A DNA stretch of 64,000 bases. Origin: Lachnospiraceae bacterium. Lineage in GTDB: Bacteria; Bacillota; Clostridia; Lachnospirales; Lachnospiraceae. The notes beneath the pieces are model-generated. The model did no database searches, was not told the DNA's origin, and worked only from the letters and a program-made list of their open reading frames with translations. Positions 25,214 through 34,448 of this stretch are shown one piece after another; the stretch's first letter is position 1; each line of letters opens with the position of its first letter. Both the position numbers and the translations under genes were made by a program. The stretch lies in the NCBI GenBank assembly GCA_017619635.1, contig JAFZRZ010000072.1:1-64000 (forward strand), read 5' to 3'.

Positions 25214-25882
25214 ATGAAAGATAACAGATCTGCATACAATTCCAACATATATGATGAGAATATTGTCAATACATTGCCATATTACAGAGAGTTTCACGGT
25301 CAGATAATAGATCTCGTTAATAAACTGGGTTATAAGGATGTGGACTGGCTGGATACCGGCTGCGGCACTGGAACGCTGGCCGGCATGGTCTTTGATATCA
25401 GGGATGATGTTAAGTTTACTCTTTGTGATCCCTCACAAAGCATGCTTGAACAGGCTAAAGAAAAGCTCTCGGGAAAGGATATCAGATTTATAAATGCCTC
25501 GTCACAGCAGCTCGAGTTTAAAGACGAATTTGACGTGGTGACAGCGGTTCAGAGTCACCATTACCTTAAGAGTGATGAAAGAAGGATCGCAGTTAAGAAT
25601 TGCTATAATGCATTACGGGAAAACGGAGTGTTCATAACGTTTGAAAACATAAGGATGTCTACCGATGAGAGCGATGCGATCGCGCTTTCAAGATGGACAG
25701 GATTCATGACTGATCACGGAAAGACTGATGAAGATGTTAAGAATCAGCTTGAAAGGAGAGGCGTCGAAGTATTACCGATCACCATAGAGGAGCATATCAA
25801 ACTCCTAAGGGAATGCGGATTTAAATCTGTTGATCTGCTCTGGACCTCCTATTTACAGGCAGGTTTATGGGCAGTTAAATGA
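25214..25882 (+). CDS. SAM-dependent methyltransferase (class I)
   Basis: 222 residues. Motif I reads LDTGCGTGTLAG near 51-62, motif II LCDPSQSML, and a FDVVTAVQSHHYL stretch where post-motif II lies. It is a small-molecule-type methyltransferase of the UbiE/COQ5-like fold. Substrate unknown. AAAGGAGC precedes ATG 25214. It stands alone, convergent with the GGDEF genes. Confidence 0.83.
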   Translation: MKDNRSAYNSNIYDENIVNTLPYYREFHGQIIDLVNKLGYKDVDWLDTGCGTGTLAGMVFDIRDDVKFTLCDPSQSMLEQAKEKLSGKDIRFINASSQQLEFKDEFDVVTAVQSHHYLKSDERRIAVKNCYNALRENGVFITFENIRMSTDESDAIALSRWTGFMTDHGKTDEDVKNQLERRGVEVLPITIEEHIKLLRECGFKSVDLLWTSYLQAGLWAVK

Positions 25883-25904
25883 TGTATTTTTAAAACGTGG
25901 ATCA

Positions 25905-25957
25905 AATATAAAAACCTCCTTGGCGGATAGGCTTTTTCCTGCCTGCTAAGGAGGTTT
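25905..25957 (-). terminator. Long terminator hairpin, strongest in the - direction
   Basis: AAACCTCCTTGGC (25912-25924) pairs with GCTAAGGAGGTTT (25945-25957), 13 bp with one G-T pair, enclosing a smaller AGGC/GCCT hairpin. On the - strand it is followed by TTTTTATATTT, a proper T-run for the GGDEF gene. On the + strand only TTTATC follows, but it may still help end the methyltransferase transcript. Confidence 0.8.
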
Positions 25958-25975
25958 ATCGTGTTACAGATGTTA

Positions 25976-27367
25976 TTATCGGTATTTTAATTCAGGATGT
26001 CTTGCGTAGTATTCTTTTTTATCTTCATACATATCCTCATCAGCTTTGTGAAGAAGTTTTCTGATATCGATTTTTTCTTCTGCGAAGCTGCTTCCTACAG
26101 CAAAGCTGACCCGAGTCTGAACTTTTGAGATCTCATTTATCCTGCGAATCTTTTCATCGAATTCTTCAAGTGTGTTGTTGATGACCAAGACCATGAATTC
26201 ATCACCGCCTGCACGATATATCTCATCATCCACAAATACCTGTTTAAGTACAGCAGCTGCTTTCTTTAAAGAACGGTCACCCTCGTTATGCCCGCTTTTG
26301 TCATTGATCATCTTTAATCCGTTAAGATCGGCGAAAAGAATACCGAGAGTTTTTATGTTCTCCTCTTCATCATTTCCAAACTGCGATACGCGGTTGTTCA
26401 TTGAGTTCCTGTTGAGGACACCGGTTAAAAGATCGATGGTACTAAGCGTTTCAAGTCTCTTCACCATCTGATAGTTGGCAATCTCAGAGCCTATAAAGAA
26501 AGTTGTTAGTTCAAGAGTCTCTTTTATCTTCACAGTATGTTTGACATCAAAGTTGACAGCCCAAATATAACCTAATATTGAACCGTTGTACTTAAGCGGA
26601 AATATAACCAGACTTTCAACATGATTCTCTTTCAGTGAATAATACCATTGGGGATTTCTTTCTTTTAGAACTTCCATATCCTGGTCATTCTTTATGATAA
26701 GACATGTGCTTCCGGCCAGGCATGCCTCCCAGGTTATGGCCAGACGGTAGAAATCTCTTCTGCCACTGTCATCTGCAGAAAAAGTGGGAGAGCCCGGGAC
26801 AGATGCATCACCCAAGAGAGTACATATTTCATTATCTCTGTCTACGGTCAGTATCGTACACCTTTCGGCATCACATATCTCCCTGATATCTGCTGTGATA
26901 TCTTTTATGGCGGACAGGAAATCATCTGATCCTCTTAGCTTGATACAGGCGGCCAGTACCTGAGATGAGGTATCCGGTGCAATATCAGACATACTGTTCT
27001 CATCCGCTTTTGGTGTAACGATATAAGAATACAGACAGTATTTGACATTTTCCCTGTCAGATGCAAGCGGTAAAAGATACATCTCTACCCACAGATTCAT
27101 CTGATACAGACTCACATATGTATGAAGCGGCTGATGCAAAACTGCGCATCTGTAAATAAAATCTTCAAAGTTAAGGTCCTTGGGTAAACTCATGTAATAT
27201 GGCGTGTTGTCAACGAAAGGCTGTTTTGTCAGATCCTCGATGTCATCTTTAAAAAGCTTGTTGCCTGTTACAACACGGATATCGCCATATGATCCGTCTT
27301 CATATGTCACCACCGATAATACACATGCTTTGCAGGTATATTGTTCCAAAAGATTTGTGTAGTCCAT
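25976..27367 (-). CDS. PAS/GAF-domain diguanylate cyclase
   Basis: 463 residues. Residues about 1-125 form a PAS-like domain sharing the YGDIRVV-x-x-NK pattern with the next gene; about 140-285 a GAF domain; the last 160 a GGDEF domain with RAGGDEF intact and the metal-binding FADLNGLK. It should make c-di-GMP from GTP in the cytoplasm. No RxxD inhibitory site precedes the GGDEF motif, so feedback inhibition at that site is not expected. It is 10 bp behind its larger paralogue and apparently arose by duplication with loss or gain of an EAL domain. Confidence 0.87.
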   Translation of the reverse strand: MDYTNLLEQYTCKACVLSVVTYEDGSYGDIRVVTGNKLFKDDIEDLTKQPFVDNTPYYMSLPKDLNFEDFIYRCAVLHQPLHTYVSLYQMNLWVEMYLLPLASDRENVKYCLYSYIVTPKADENSMSDIAPDTSSQVLAACIKLRGSDDFLSAIKDITADIREICDAERCTILTVDRDNEICTLLGDASVPGSPTFSADDSGRRDFYRLAITWEACLAGSTCLIIKNDQDMEVLKERNPQWYYSLKENHVESLVIFPLKYNGSILGYIWAVNFDVKHTVKIKETLELTTFFIGSEIANYQMVKRLETLSTIDLLTGVLNRNSMNNRVSQFGNDEEENIKTLGILFADLNGLKMINDKSGHNEGDRSLKKAAAVLKQVFVDDEIYRAGGDEFMVLVINNTLEEFDEKIRRINEISKVQTRVSFAVGSSFAEEKIDIRKLLHKADEDMYEDKKEYYARHPELKYR

Positions 27368-27377
27368 TTCATTCTCC

Positions 27378-29609
27378 TCATGCTAAGCCTGTTACAAGCT
27401 TTTCTATATCTTCAGCCGGCATCGGTCGTCCCCAGATAAAGCCCTGGATGTAATCGCATCCGATATCCTTCAGAGTTTCAAGCTGTTCCGGTTCTTCTAC
27501 CCCTTCCGATATCACATCAAATCCCATTATGTGGCCGATAGATATGATCTCTGCAACATACTGCCTTGATGATTCGCTGGTATTCATCTTGTCTATAAAT
27601 GACTTATCTACTTTTAGAAGATTTGCCGGGAATCTGTTTAGGTAACTGAGAGAAGAGTAGCCGGTTCCGAAATCATCGATCGCGATCTGTACGCCTGTCT
27701 TTTTTATCTCCTCTATACGTTGCAATGCTTTCTCTGAATCTATCATAATGGATTCGGTAATCTCTATCTCGAGTTTCTCAGCCGGAATACCGCTGGATTC
27801 TAAAAGTCCCTGTATCTCTTCGATAAAATCGTTCTTCATAAGATGACGGACAGAAGCATTTATGCTAAGTGTAAGATCCGCATCTGTTTTTTTCATCAGT
27901 CCGCCAAAGAAATCAGCAGCCTTTTTGAATACGGTTCCATCAACTATATCAATGAGACCGACTTTCTCGGCAACAGGTATGAACTCACCCGGACTTACAA
28001 TGTTTCCGTTTACATCTTTCATACGGGCAAGGGCCTCAAAACCGCGGAGTTTATGATCCATATCATATTGCGGCTGAAGATTGAAATATATTGTATCATT
28101 CTCGATTGCAGATCTTATCAGGTTCTCTACCTCGAGGATATGCTCGTCTTTTAAGATGTCAGGTGTGAATTTAAGGATATGCTCGCTGCTCCTTACCTTC
28201 TTTATCTCGTTCATTGCAGCGTTGGCACGTGAGATAAGAGCATCTGTCGTAGATGCGTCCACGGGATACTGGGCATATCCGAAACTTGCCGTTACGTATA
28301 CGTCACAGTCATCTATCGTCAGATTATCAGTCAATGCTTCGGCATACTTTAAGATGGTGCTTTTTGTCGCCTCATCTGACGGACTCTTTGAGATCACGAG
28401 CAAAAACTCATCAGCGGCTGTACGTGTAAGATACAAAACGGTATCTGTTTCTTCTTCAGATATCGCCTTCCAGCGCTGTGCGACCTCGATAAGAACTTTA
28501 TTTCCGGCATCAAAGCCGAGAGTGTCATTTATGCTCTTAAAGTTGTTAAGATCTATGGAGACAACGGTAAACTCTTCGTTTCCCGCGATAAGATCCGATA
28601 TGTACTCATTACAGGCAAAACGGTTGGGCAGACTGGTGAGTGAATCGGTATAGCTCATGTGTTTTAAGCGTTGGAGCATTTTGTAACGTGAGATATGAGA
28701 TGAAGCAAAGAAGGTGGTAAGCTCCAAAGTTTCCTTTATGCGAAGTGTATTCTCGGTATCAAAGTTTATTGCCCAGATAAATCCGAGCAGTTCATTCCCC
28801 TGACGCAGAGGGAAAAGAACAACACTTTTTACGCCCGCTTCAACAAGTGTCAGGTACCATGGATGGTTAATCCTGCTGATATATTCCATGTCAGACTCAT
28901 CTTTTACGATGATACAGTCACCTTCTTCTCCGATCATCTTTTCCCATGACGCAGCGATATCATAGAATCTGTTAAACTGAGTTACACGTTTGATCTTGCT
29001 GTCTGCTGCATAGTCTGTTGCAAGGATCGAGTATTCTTCATCATCATAGTTTATTAGAAGAACAGTACAGCCTTCAGCCTTACAGATACGTCTTATATCC
29101 GAGATGACATTTTCCATGGCGGCTTTAAGATTATGAGCCTCATGCAGTTTTATGCATGTCTTTAAGACATCGTTTGATGTCTGGGAAGTGTTGATCGTAT
29201 CCAATATGGCATCTGCGCTCTCGCTTGGAGTAGCCATATATGAACAGTAAAATTTATTCTCGTCCTCATGGTTTAGCGGCATGGCATATATATCAAACCA
29301 TATGCCTGCCTTATCAAGATGTGCATATGTATGACTGTCCTTTTTTAGAACAGCAGCCCTGTAACATACATCCTCAAAACTGCGGTTTTTAGGAAAGTAC
29401 TCAGTATATAGCGAGCTCGGAACAAACGCTGTTTTAGAATTGTTAGAACCACCTTCTGTCTCGGGGTTTACACGCATATCGATCATGTCGGTGTACTTCT
29501 TGTTTGCTGCGACAATACGGATGTCTCCGTATCCGCCGTTTTCTGTCTTTTCAACAGATACGACACATGTCGGCGAAAACAAGGCATCGACAAAACCCTG
29601 GTAATCCAT
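27378..29609 (-). CDS. PAS/GAF-GGDEF(degenerate)-EAL c-di-GMP phosphodiesterase
   Basis: 743 residues, starting at ATG 29609 (AAAGGAG upstream); a TTG five codons earlier was rejected. Same PAS-like and GAF modules as its downstream paralogue. The GGDEF motif reads AADEF, so cyclase activity is unlikely and GTP sensing is possible. The EAL domain keeps all catalytic residues visible: FEALAR, SINAS, ITESI, IDDFGTGYSS, LKVDKSF, SEGVE and QGF. The net function should be c-di-GMP breakdown, perhaps stimulated by GTP at the dead GGDEF site. Lies upstream of the cyclase gene in the same - strand transcript. Confidence 0.88.
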   Translation of the reverse strand: MDYQGFVDALFSPTCVVSVEKTENGGYGDIRIVAANKKYTDMIDMRVNPETEGGSNNSKTAFVPSSLYTEYFPKNRSFEDVCYRAAVLKKDSHTYAHLDKAGIWFDIYAMPLNHEDENKFYCSYMATPSESADAILDTINTSQTSNDVLKTCIKLHEAHNLKAAMENVISDIRRICKAEGCTVLLINYDDEEYSILATDYAADSKIKRVTQFNRFYDIAASWEKMIGEEGDCIIVKDESDMEYISRINHPWYLTLVEAGVKSVVLFPLRQGNELLGFIWAINFDTENTLRIKETLELTTFFASSHISRYKMLQRLKHMSYTDSLTSLPNRFACNEYISDLIAGNEEFTVVSIDLNNFKSINDTLGFDAGNKVLIEVAQRWKAISEEETDTVLYLTRTAADEFLLVISKSPSDEATKSTILKYAEALTDNLTIDDCDVYVTASFGYAQYPVDASTTDALISRANAAMNEIKKVRSSEHILKFTPDILKDEHILEVENLIRSAIENDTIYFNLQPQYDMDHKLRGFEALARMKDVNGNIVSPGEFIPVAEKVGLIDIVDGTVFKKAADFFGGLMKKTDADLTLSINASVRHLMKNDFIEEIQGLLESSGIPAEKLEIEITESIMIDSEKALQRIEEIKKTGVQIAIDDFGTGYSSLSYLNRFPANLLKVDKSFIDKMNTSESSRQYVAEIISIGHIMGFDVISEGVEEPEQLETLKDIGCDYIQGFIWGRPMPAEDIEKLVTGLA

Positions 29610-29768
29610 AGACACTCCTTTCAAGATTTTAGTAACACCAAATCCTTCAAAAACCTTATCATTCCTTACGGGATAGAATCCCTGTCATCCTTTAACTATC
29701 AGTATATCACAATGTTGCCCATAACTCATATATCTGCGTTATCCTTTGATACATAAAAAATGAGTGTT

Positions 29769-29803
29769 TTTGTGTAAAATAAAGAGAGTGCCCAAGCACC
29801 CTC
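29769..29803 (-). terminator. Rho-independent terminator (minus strand)
   Basis: On the - strand GAGGGTGC-TTGG-GCACTCTC (29803 to 29784) forms an 8-bp stem with a four-base loop, followed by TTTATTTTA. The TGA stop of the binding-protein-GGDEF gene overlaps the stem. Confidence 0.85.
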
Positions 29804-31700
29804 ATCTTGATTTCATATCTGCTTTGTTTTTATACATCGCCTCGTCGGCTCTCTTTACGACATCCTGGATAGAAAAATCGGTTTTTGAGTTATAGGCTGA
29901 TATGCCTATGGCCACTGAAATGAAATCCGGCGGAAGCGGTAATTCATTTGTATAAGGACTCATACGCTTGCACATTTCCTTCTGTAAAAGCTCCCTGTCA
30001 TCGTAATCCCCGCCTGTGAGGACCGCAACAAACTCATCGCCGCCTATCCTGTATACGGGACTGTGTTTAAACACGTTGCAGATGAGCTGACAGGCTCTTA
30101 TCAGGTAATCATCTCCGGCATCATGTCCGTAAGAGTCGTTAACAAGTTTAAGGTTATTAACGTCGAAGACCGCGATCGCAAACTCTATGCCGGTTTCAGA
30201 GTTTATTTCTGCTTGGAGATATTTCTCCTTATCCTCATATGCGATACGGTTGCTCACATTTGTCAGCGGATCGCGTCTCATTACCTCTAAAAGACGTTTG
30301 TTTATAAGATCTAAGCTTAATGCATGACGGAATTTGTCAAACACCAGACTCATTCGGTTCTGATAGGTCAACAGGAAGTGGTTATCAAGTTTTTCTATAC
30401 AGTCTCTGAATATCAGATAACCGTAAGCCTCGTCGGATTCATGAAGAGGAAGGAAGGCATAAAGGTGATTTTCTCCTTCTCCTGTATATCCGGGAACCAG
30501 ATCCTTTGTAAAAAACTGCTCATCGGGATAGACCACACCGTCTTCGGTGGAATACAGAACTTCCACGCATTTGCTGTAGCCTGATTTTCGCAGCTTGATG
30601 TTCGTATCATATATTGAGAGTCCAAAATTCGGCTCAAGCAGGATATGGAATGAATCTCCTTCATAATCATGATCGCCTGTCAGCAGACTGTTGACGCTCA
30701 TCTTAAACTCTCTGTATGTCAGACATGAGAGAACGGTAGTGTCTATCATGTTGAGTTTTCTGTTAAAGTAGGTTGATCTTGCACGTTTGGTGAAAGATTC
30801 CCTGCCCATTTTTCTTCTTACTATGTCACTGTTTCTGTGCTCGTAGCAGTTACAGCTTTCCCCGGGGATGAACTCACATGGGATGATGACTGATTCGCAT
30901 TTTGTCTTTTCCGCTGTTATATCGATCCAGACTTTTCCGCAGGCCTCCCCCATCTTTGTAAAGCACTGATCGACGGATGCTATTGAAGGATCAAATATCT
31001 GGCTGTCATCTATATAATCATATCCGGTGACTATTACATCATCAGGAACCCTGTAACCGTTGTTTCCAAGCGTTACACATGTTTCCATCGCAAGTCCGTC
31101 ATTGGCACATATGAACGCGTCGGGAAGAGCCTTTCCTGACCGGCAATACTCGTTGATGAAACGTGTTGCTTCGGCATTTTCCCATTTGGTGTAGAAAACT
31201 TCTTTAAGAGATGATGCGAGATCATGTTCATTAAGATAATCTACCACAGCATTGAGTCTTAGCTCGGAATCAAGGGAATCCTTGGTTCCGGCGAGGAAGA
31301 CTATATCGTTTACGTTATGTTTGGTATGAAGATGCTCACACATGGCCTTTGTGGCCATATAGTTATCCGAACCTATGTAACTGACACCATCACGTTTTGC
31401 TCCCTGCATGATGACAGGAACCGAAGCCTTTTCACATTTTTCGATCAGTTTGTCTATCTCGTCTTTAAAACCGAGTCCGCTTCCAAAGATGACAGCACCG
31501 TCAAAATCATTCAGGTCCGGAAGAGTGAAGATATTCAATTCGCCTTTTTTGACAGGGGCTGTGTCTATATAGGTCGGATAGCACAGAAAAAGAAAGAGAT
31601 CGACATTCTCTTTTTCAAGAGACTGTACCATCCCTGTAAGGAATTGTGACAGAATCTCACTGCCCCAGCCGGTTGTGAAAACAGCAATTTTTTTCTTCAT
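29802..31700 (-). CDS. Periplasmic-binding-protein-like (LacI-type) sensor fused to GGDEF cyclase
   Basis: 632 residues with no signal peptide or membrane segment. Residues about 1-275 form a type 1 periplasmic-binding/LacI sugar-sensor domain (FDGAVIFGSG, DAFICANDGLAMET, VTGYDYIDDS), without the LacI HTH. A middle region of ~190 residues resembles GAF. The C-terminal ~160 residues are GGDEF with RIGGDEF and FDVNNLK intact and no RxxD site. It is likely a cytoplasmic cyclase controlled by a small ligand, perhaps a sugar. It is divergent from the FIST-EAL operon. Confidence 0.87.
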   Translation of the reverse strand: MKKKIAVFTTGWGSEILSQFLTGMVQSLEKENVDLFLFLCYPTYIDTAPVKKGELNIFTLPDLNDFDGAVIFGSGLGFKDEIDKLIEKCEKASVPVIMQGAKRDGVSYIGSDNYMATKAMCEHLHTKHNVNDIVFLAGTKDSLDSELRLNAVVDYLNEHDLASSLKEVFYTKWENAEATRFINEYCRSGKALPDAFICANDGLAMETCVTLGNNGYRVPDDVIVTGYDYIDDSQIFDPSIASVDQCFTKMGEACGKVWIDITAEKTKCESVIIPCEFIPGESCNCYEHRNSDIVRRKMGRESFTKRARSTYFNRKLNMIDTTVLSCLTYREFKMSVNSLLTGDHDYEGDSFHILLEPNFGLSIYDTNIKLRKSGYSKCVEVLYSTEDGVVYPDEQFFTKDLVPGYTGEGENHLYAFLPLHESDEAYGYLIFRDCIEKLDNHFLLTYQNRMSLVFDKFRHALSLDLINKRLLEVMRRDPLTNVSNRIAYEDKEKYLQAEINSETGIEFAIAVFDVNNLKLVNDSYGHDAGDDYLIRACQLICNVFKHSPVYRIGGDEFVAVLTGGDYDDRELLQKEMCKRMSPYTNELPLPPDFISVAIGISAYNSKTDFSIQDVVKRADEAMYKNKADMKSR

Positions 31701-31826
31701 AAAAACATCCTGTAGACTCCCCGCATATTAAAATGATAAAGCATGGAGGATGAACTTACAATATTTATCGGAATAAAACGTTAAAAAACTTAAGAAAATG
31801 CACATTTACGCCTGTTTCATAAGATT

Positions 31827-31855
31827 TTGTTACACTTTTTGTGATATATTAATAA
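31827..31855 (+). promoter_or_regulatory. Possible promoter of the FIST-EAL operon
   Basis: TTGTTA (31827-31832) and TAATAA (31850-31855) are 17 bp apart in a very AT-rich divergent intergenic region of 198 bp. A partial dyad TACAC-N5-GTGATA lies between the boxes. The -10 is poor, so this is tentative. Confidence 0.4.
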
Positions 31856-31898
31856 TGTATATGCAATGAAAGAAATAGTCATGGAGGACTGATCATAT

Positions 31899-34418
31899 AT
31901 GTTTACATGGAACTTCCAATATATATCTAAAGAAAAAATGGCAGGCACCTTAAAACAGCTGATGCTCGACGCAGTAAAGGGTGATATCTTGATCCGTATC
32001 CATACAGCGATCCATACAGGTGATGAGGCTGTGGACATGGCGAGGTTCATAAAAGGGATCGTACCTAATGCGCACATATTTGGAACAAGCACCTGTGCCG
32101 TTATAAATGCAGGAAAACTGTATTATGACCAGTGTGTTGTCTCTGTAACGCAGATGTCAGAAGGCAGGATCTCTAGCGTAATGCTTCCTTTGCATGACAG
32201 AAAGGGCAAACCGCGTGATGCCGATTCGTTATGTGCAGATGTCAAAGACGTGGCAGTTGATAATGAGACCAGGCTTTTACTCACATTCATGACGGGCGGA
32301 TTTCTTGATGCATATAACTTTATTGACAGATGTAACAGATATTTCCCTAAAGTACAGATGATCGGTGGAGTGACTACCACTTCTGATATAGCTCAAAAGA
32401 AGTATGAGGGTAAGGGATTTGTATTCGATGAGACCGGATGGCTTGACAGCGGTATGATATTTGCCTCTTTCAGCGGTGAAAAGGTTGACAGTTATACATC
32501 CTATGTATCGGGAGCCCAGCCCATCGGAAAAGATTTGGAGATCACAAAGTCGGCCGGTAACAGGATAGTTACTATCGATGGTATCAATGCTGGAGAAATG
32601 TTTAGAAAGGGCGTGGGCGAGAAGATAAGTGAAGACAACTCACTGGCTTTTTTGTTCCCCTTTGTTTACTCAGAATATGAAGATATACCTGTCATGGTTG
32701 GCTATAGGGAAGATAAGCTTTTTGCCAACCATAACATAGAGACAGGAAAGAAGATAAGACGCTCGTTTATATTTGACAGGAAAAACCTCTCTGATAACCG
32801 TTCACTATTCAGCAGGATAGAAAGCTTTGAAAAAGCAGAGACTCTGTTTGGATATTCATGTAAAGACAGAGCTTCCATATATTCGAACTGTGTCAGATGG
32901 GAACTGTCCATATATGAGAATTCAAACATGTGCGGTTGTATAACGGAAGGCGAGATAGCCTGTGTTAACGGTGTCAATGTTTTCTCGAGCTGTACATTTG
33001 TCATATCCGTTATAGGAGAACAGGAATCACTGCAGCATTGTAACCCATATGTGTTCTCACATGCCGATTCACTTGCGGATGATAACCGCAGACTGTTAGA
33101 TTACATCATGGAGGTTGAGACCTTAGCGGATGAAAAAGATCCCGACAGCCAAAATGATGAGCTTATGAATGTGGTCAAAGAATGCGAGACCAGGCTTTTA
33201 CATATCGAGAACAATGATATACCAAACGGCGCTGCCATGAACATGGATATAAAGATCAACGGTTATGACAGAGTATGCCTGATAGATGTTCTGGATACCA
33301 TAAGCTTAAGGACTGTATTTTCTGAAAACATGATAGATATGACTTACAAGAGCTATGTGACAAAGTGTTCTTCATTTGCAAAGGAGAAAGGTTACAGATT
33401 CTATGTGCTCGATAAGTGGCAGATAGCTATAGGTGCACCATCTTATAAGTCTTCACTTCAGGGATTTGTGAGGGATATGAACAAGCTCCATAAGAGCCTT
33501 TCGGAAGCCTCTGAAGACAGGATCGCTATAGTGCCAATATTCTGTGTCATAAATGAGTGTAATGTTGATAACATCAAATCGATATATAACATCGCGCGTC
33601 TTGATATGATGAATAAGAATGTACAGTTCTATGTAAGAGATGCGGGTGACGACAGGATAGATGAGGAGAGCATAAGAGAAAGATACCATATGGTGAATGT
33701 GATCAACTATGCTCTTGCAAATGATAAAGTAATACCGTATTTCCAGGGAATATATGACAATAAAAAACATGATATCCATCACTATGAATCTTTGATGCGA
33801 CTTGAAGATGAGAACGGAGAGATACATTATCCGGGAAGCTTTCTCGAGGTGGCAAGGTCTTTTGGACTTTTGTATGATTCACTGAGCTTTTGCATGATAT
33901 CAAAAGTTTTTGACAGATTTAAGGATATAAAGGACAAGAGTGTCAGCATAAACATGAGCATGCGCGATATAAAGAATGCTGAACTGATCGATTATATATA
34001 TGAATTTTTGTCTACAGCCAAGTATCCTCATAATTTTATATTTGAGATACTGGAAAACGAAGATGTTGATGATTATGATGCCATGGTAAGATTTGTTGAC
34101 AGGATCCACAAACTTGGAGGCCTCATATCCATAGATGATTTTGGCAGTGGTTATTCAAACCTTCAGCATATCGCAAGCATTCATTCAGATTATATAAAGA
34201 TAGACGGATCGATCGTAAGGAACTGTTGTAAGGATCAGGAGTCGGAAAACCTGGTCGCACTGATCTCCGGATGGAAGAATCTAAGCACCAGAGAGATACA
34301 GATAGTTGCCGAGTTTGTTGAAAACGAAGATATTCAGAAAAAACTCAATCGTTACGGTATAGATTACTCTCAGGGATATCTGTTTTCAAAGCCGTCACCT
34401 GAAATTGAGATAGGTTGA
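31899..34418 (+). CDS. FIST sensor-EAL phosphodiesterase
   Basis: 839 residues. About 15-390 are the FIST-N and FIST-C sensory domains (FGTSTCAVINAG, MIGGVTTTSDIA, SGAQPIGKDLEIT), thought to bind small ligands such as amino acids. About 440-590 is a GGDEF-like domain with no GGDEF motif. About 600-835 is EAL: YESLMRL replaces EAL with ESL but keeps Glu, and NMSMRD, FEILENED, IDDFGSGYSN, IKIDGS, AEFVE and SQGYLF supply the rest of the active site, so it may be active. GGAGG precedes ATG 31899. First gene of a four-gene signalling operon. Confidence 0.85.
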   Translation: MFTWNFQYISKEKMAGTLKQLMLDAVKGDILIRIHTAIHTGDEAVDMARFIKGIVPNAHIFGTSTCAVINAGKLYYDQCVVSVTQMSEGRISSVMLPLHDRKGKPRDADSLCADVKDVAVDNETRLLLTFMTGGFLDAYNFIDRCNRYFPKVQMIGGVTTTSDIAQKKYEGKGFVFDETGWLDSGMIFASFSGEKVDSYTSYVSGAQPIGKDLEITKSAGNRIVTIDGINAGEMFRKGVGEKISEDNSLAFLFPFVYSEYEDIPVMVGYREDKLFANHNIETGKKIRRSFIFDRKNLSDNRSLFSRIESFEKAETLFGYSCKDRASIYSNCVRWELSIYENSNMCGCITEGEIACVNGVNVFSSCTFVISVIGEQESLQHCNPYVFSHADSLADDNRRLLDYIMEVETLADEKDPDSQNDELMNVVKECETRLLHIENNDIPNGAAMNMDIKINGYDRVCLIDVLDTISLRTVFSENMIDMTYKSYVTKCSSFAKEKGYRFYVLDKWQIAIGAPSYKSSLQGFVRDMNKLHKSLSEASEDRIAIVPIFCVINECNVDNIKSIYNIARLDMMNKNVQFYVRDAGDDRIDEESIRERYHMVNVINYALANDKVIPYFQGIYDNKKHDIHHYESLMRLEDENGEIHYPGSFLEVARSFGLLYDSLSFCMISKVFDRFKDIKDKSVSINMSMRDIKNAELIDYIYEFLSTAKYPHNFIFEILENEDVDDYDAMVRFVDRIHKLGGLISIDDFGSGYSNLQHIASIHSDYIKIDGSIVRNCCKDQESENLVALISGWKNLSTREIQIVAEFVENEDIQKKLNRYGIDYSQGYLFSKPSPEIEIG

Positions 34419-34448
34419 GCGGTTTGATTGTTTTAGAGGAAATGCGAC

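Noticed and set aside
31701..31898. Search for a c-di-GMP riboswitch (GEMM-I or II) near the signalling island and elsewhere
   Set aside because: No GEMM-type core was recognised by eye in this or other intergenic regions; a covariance search would decide.
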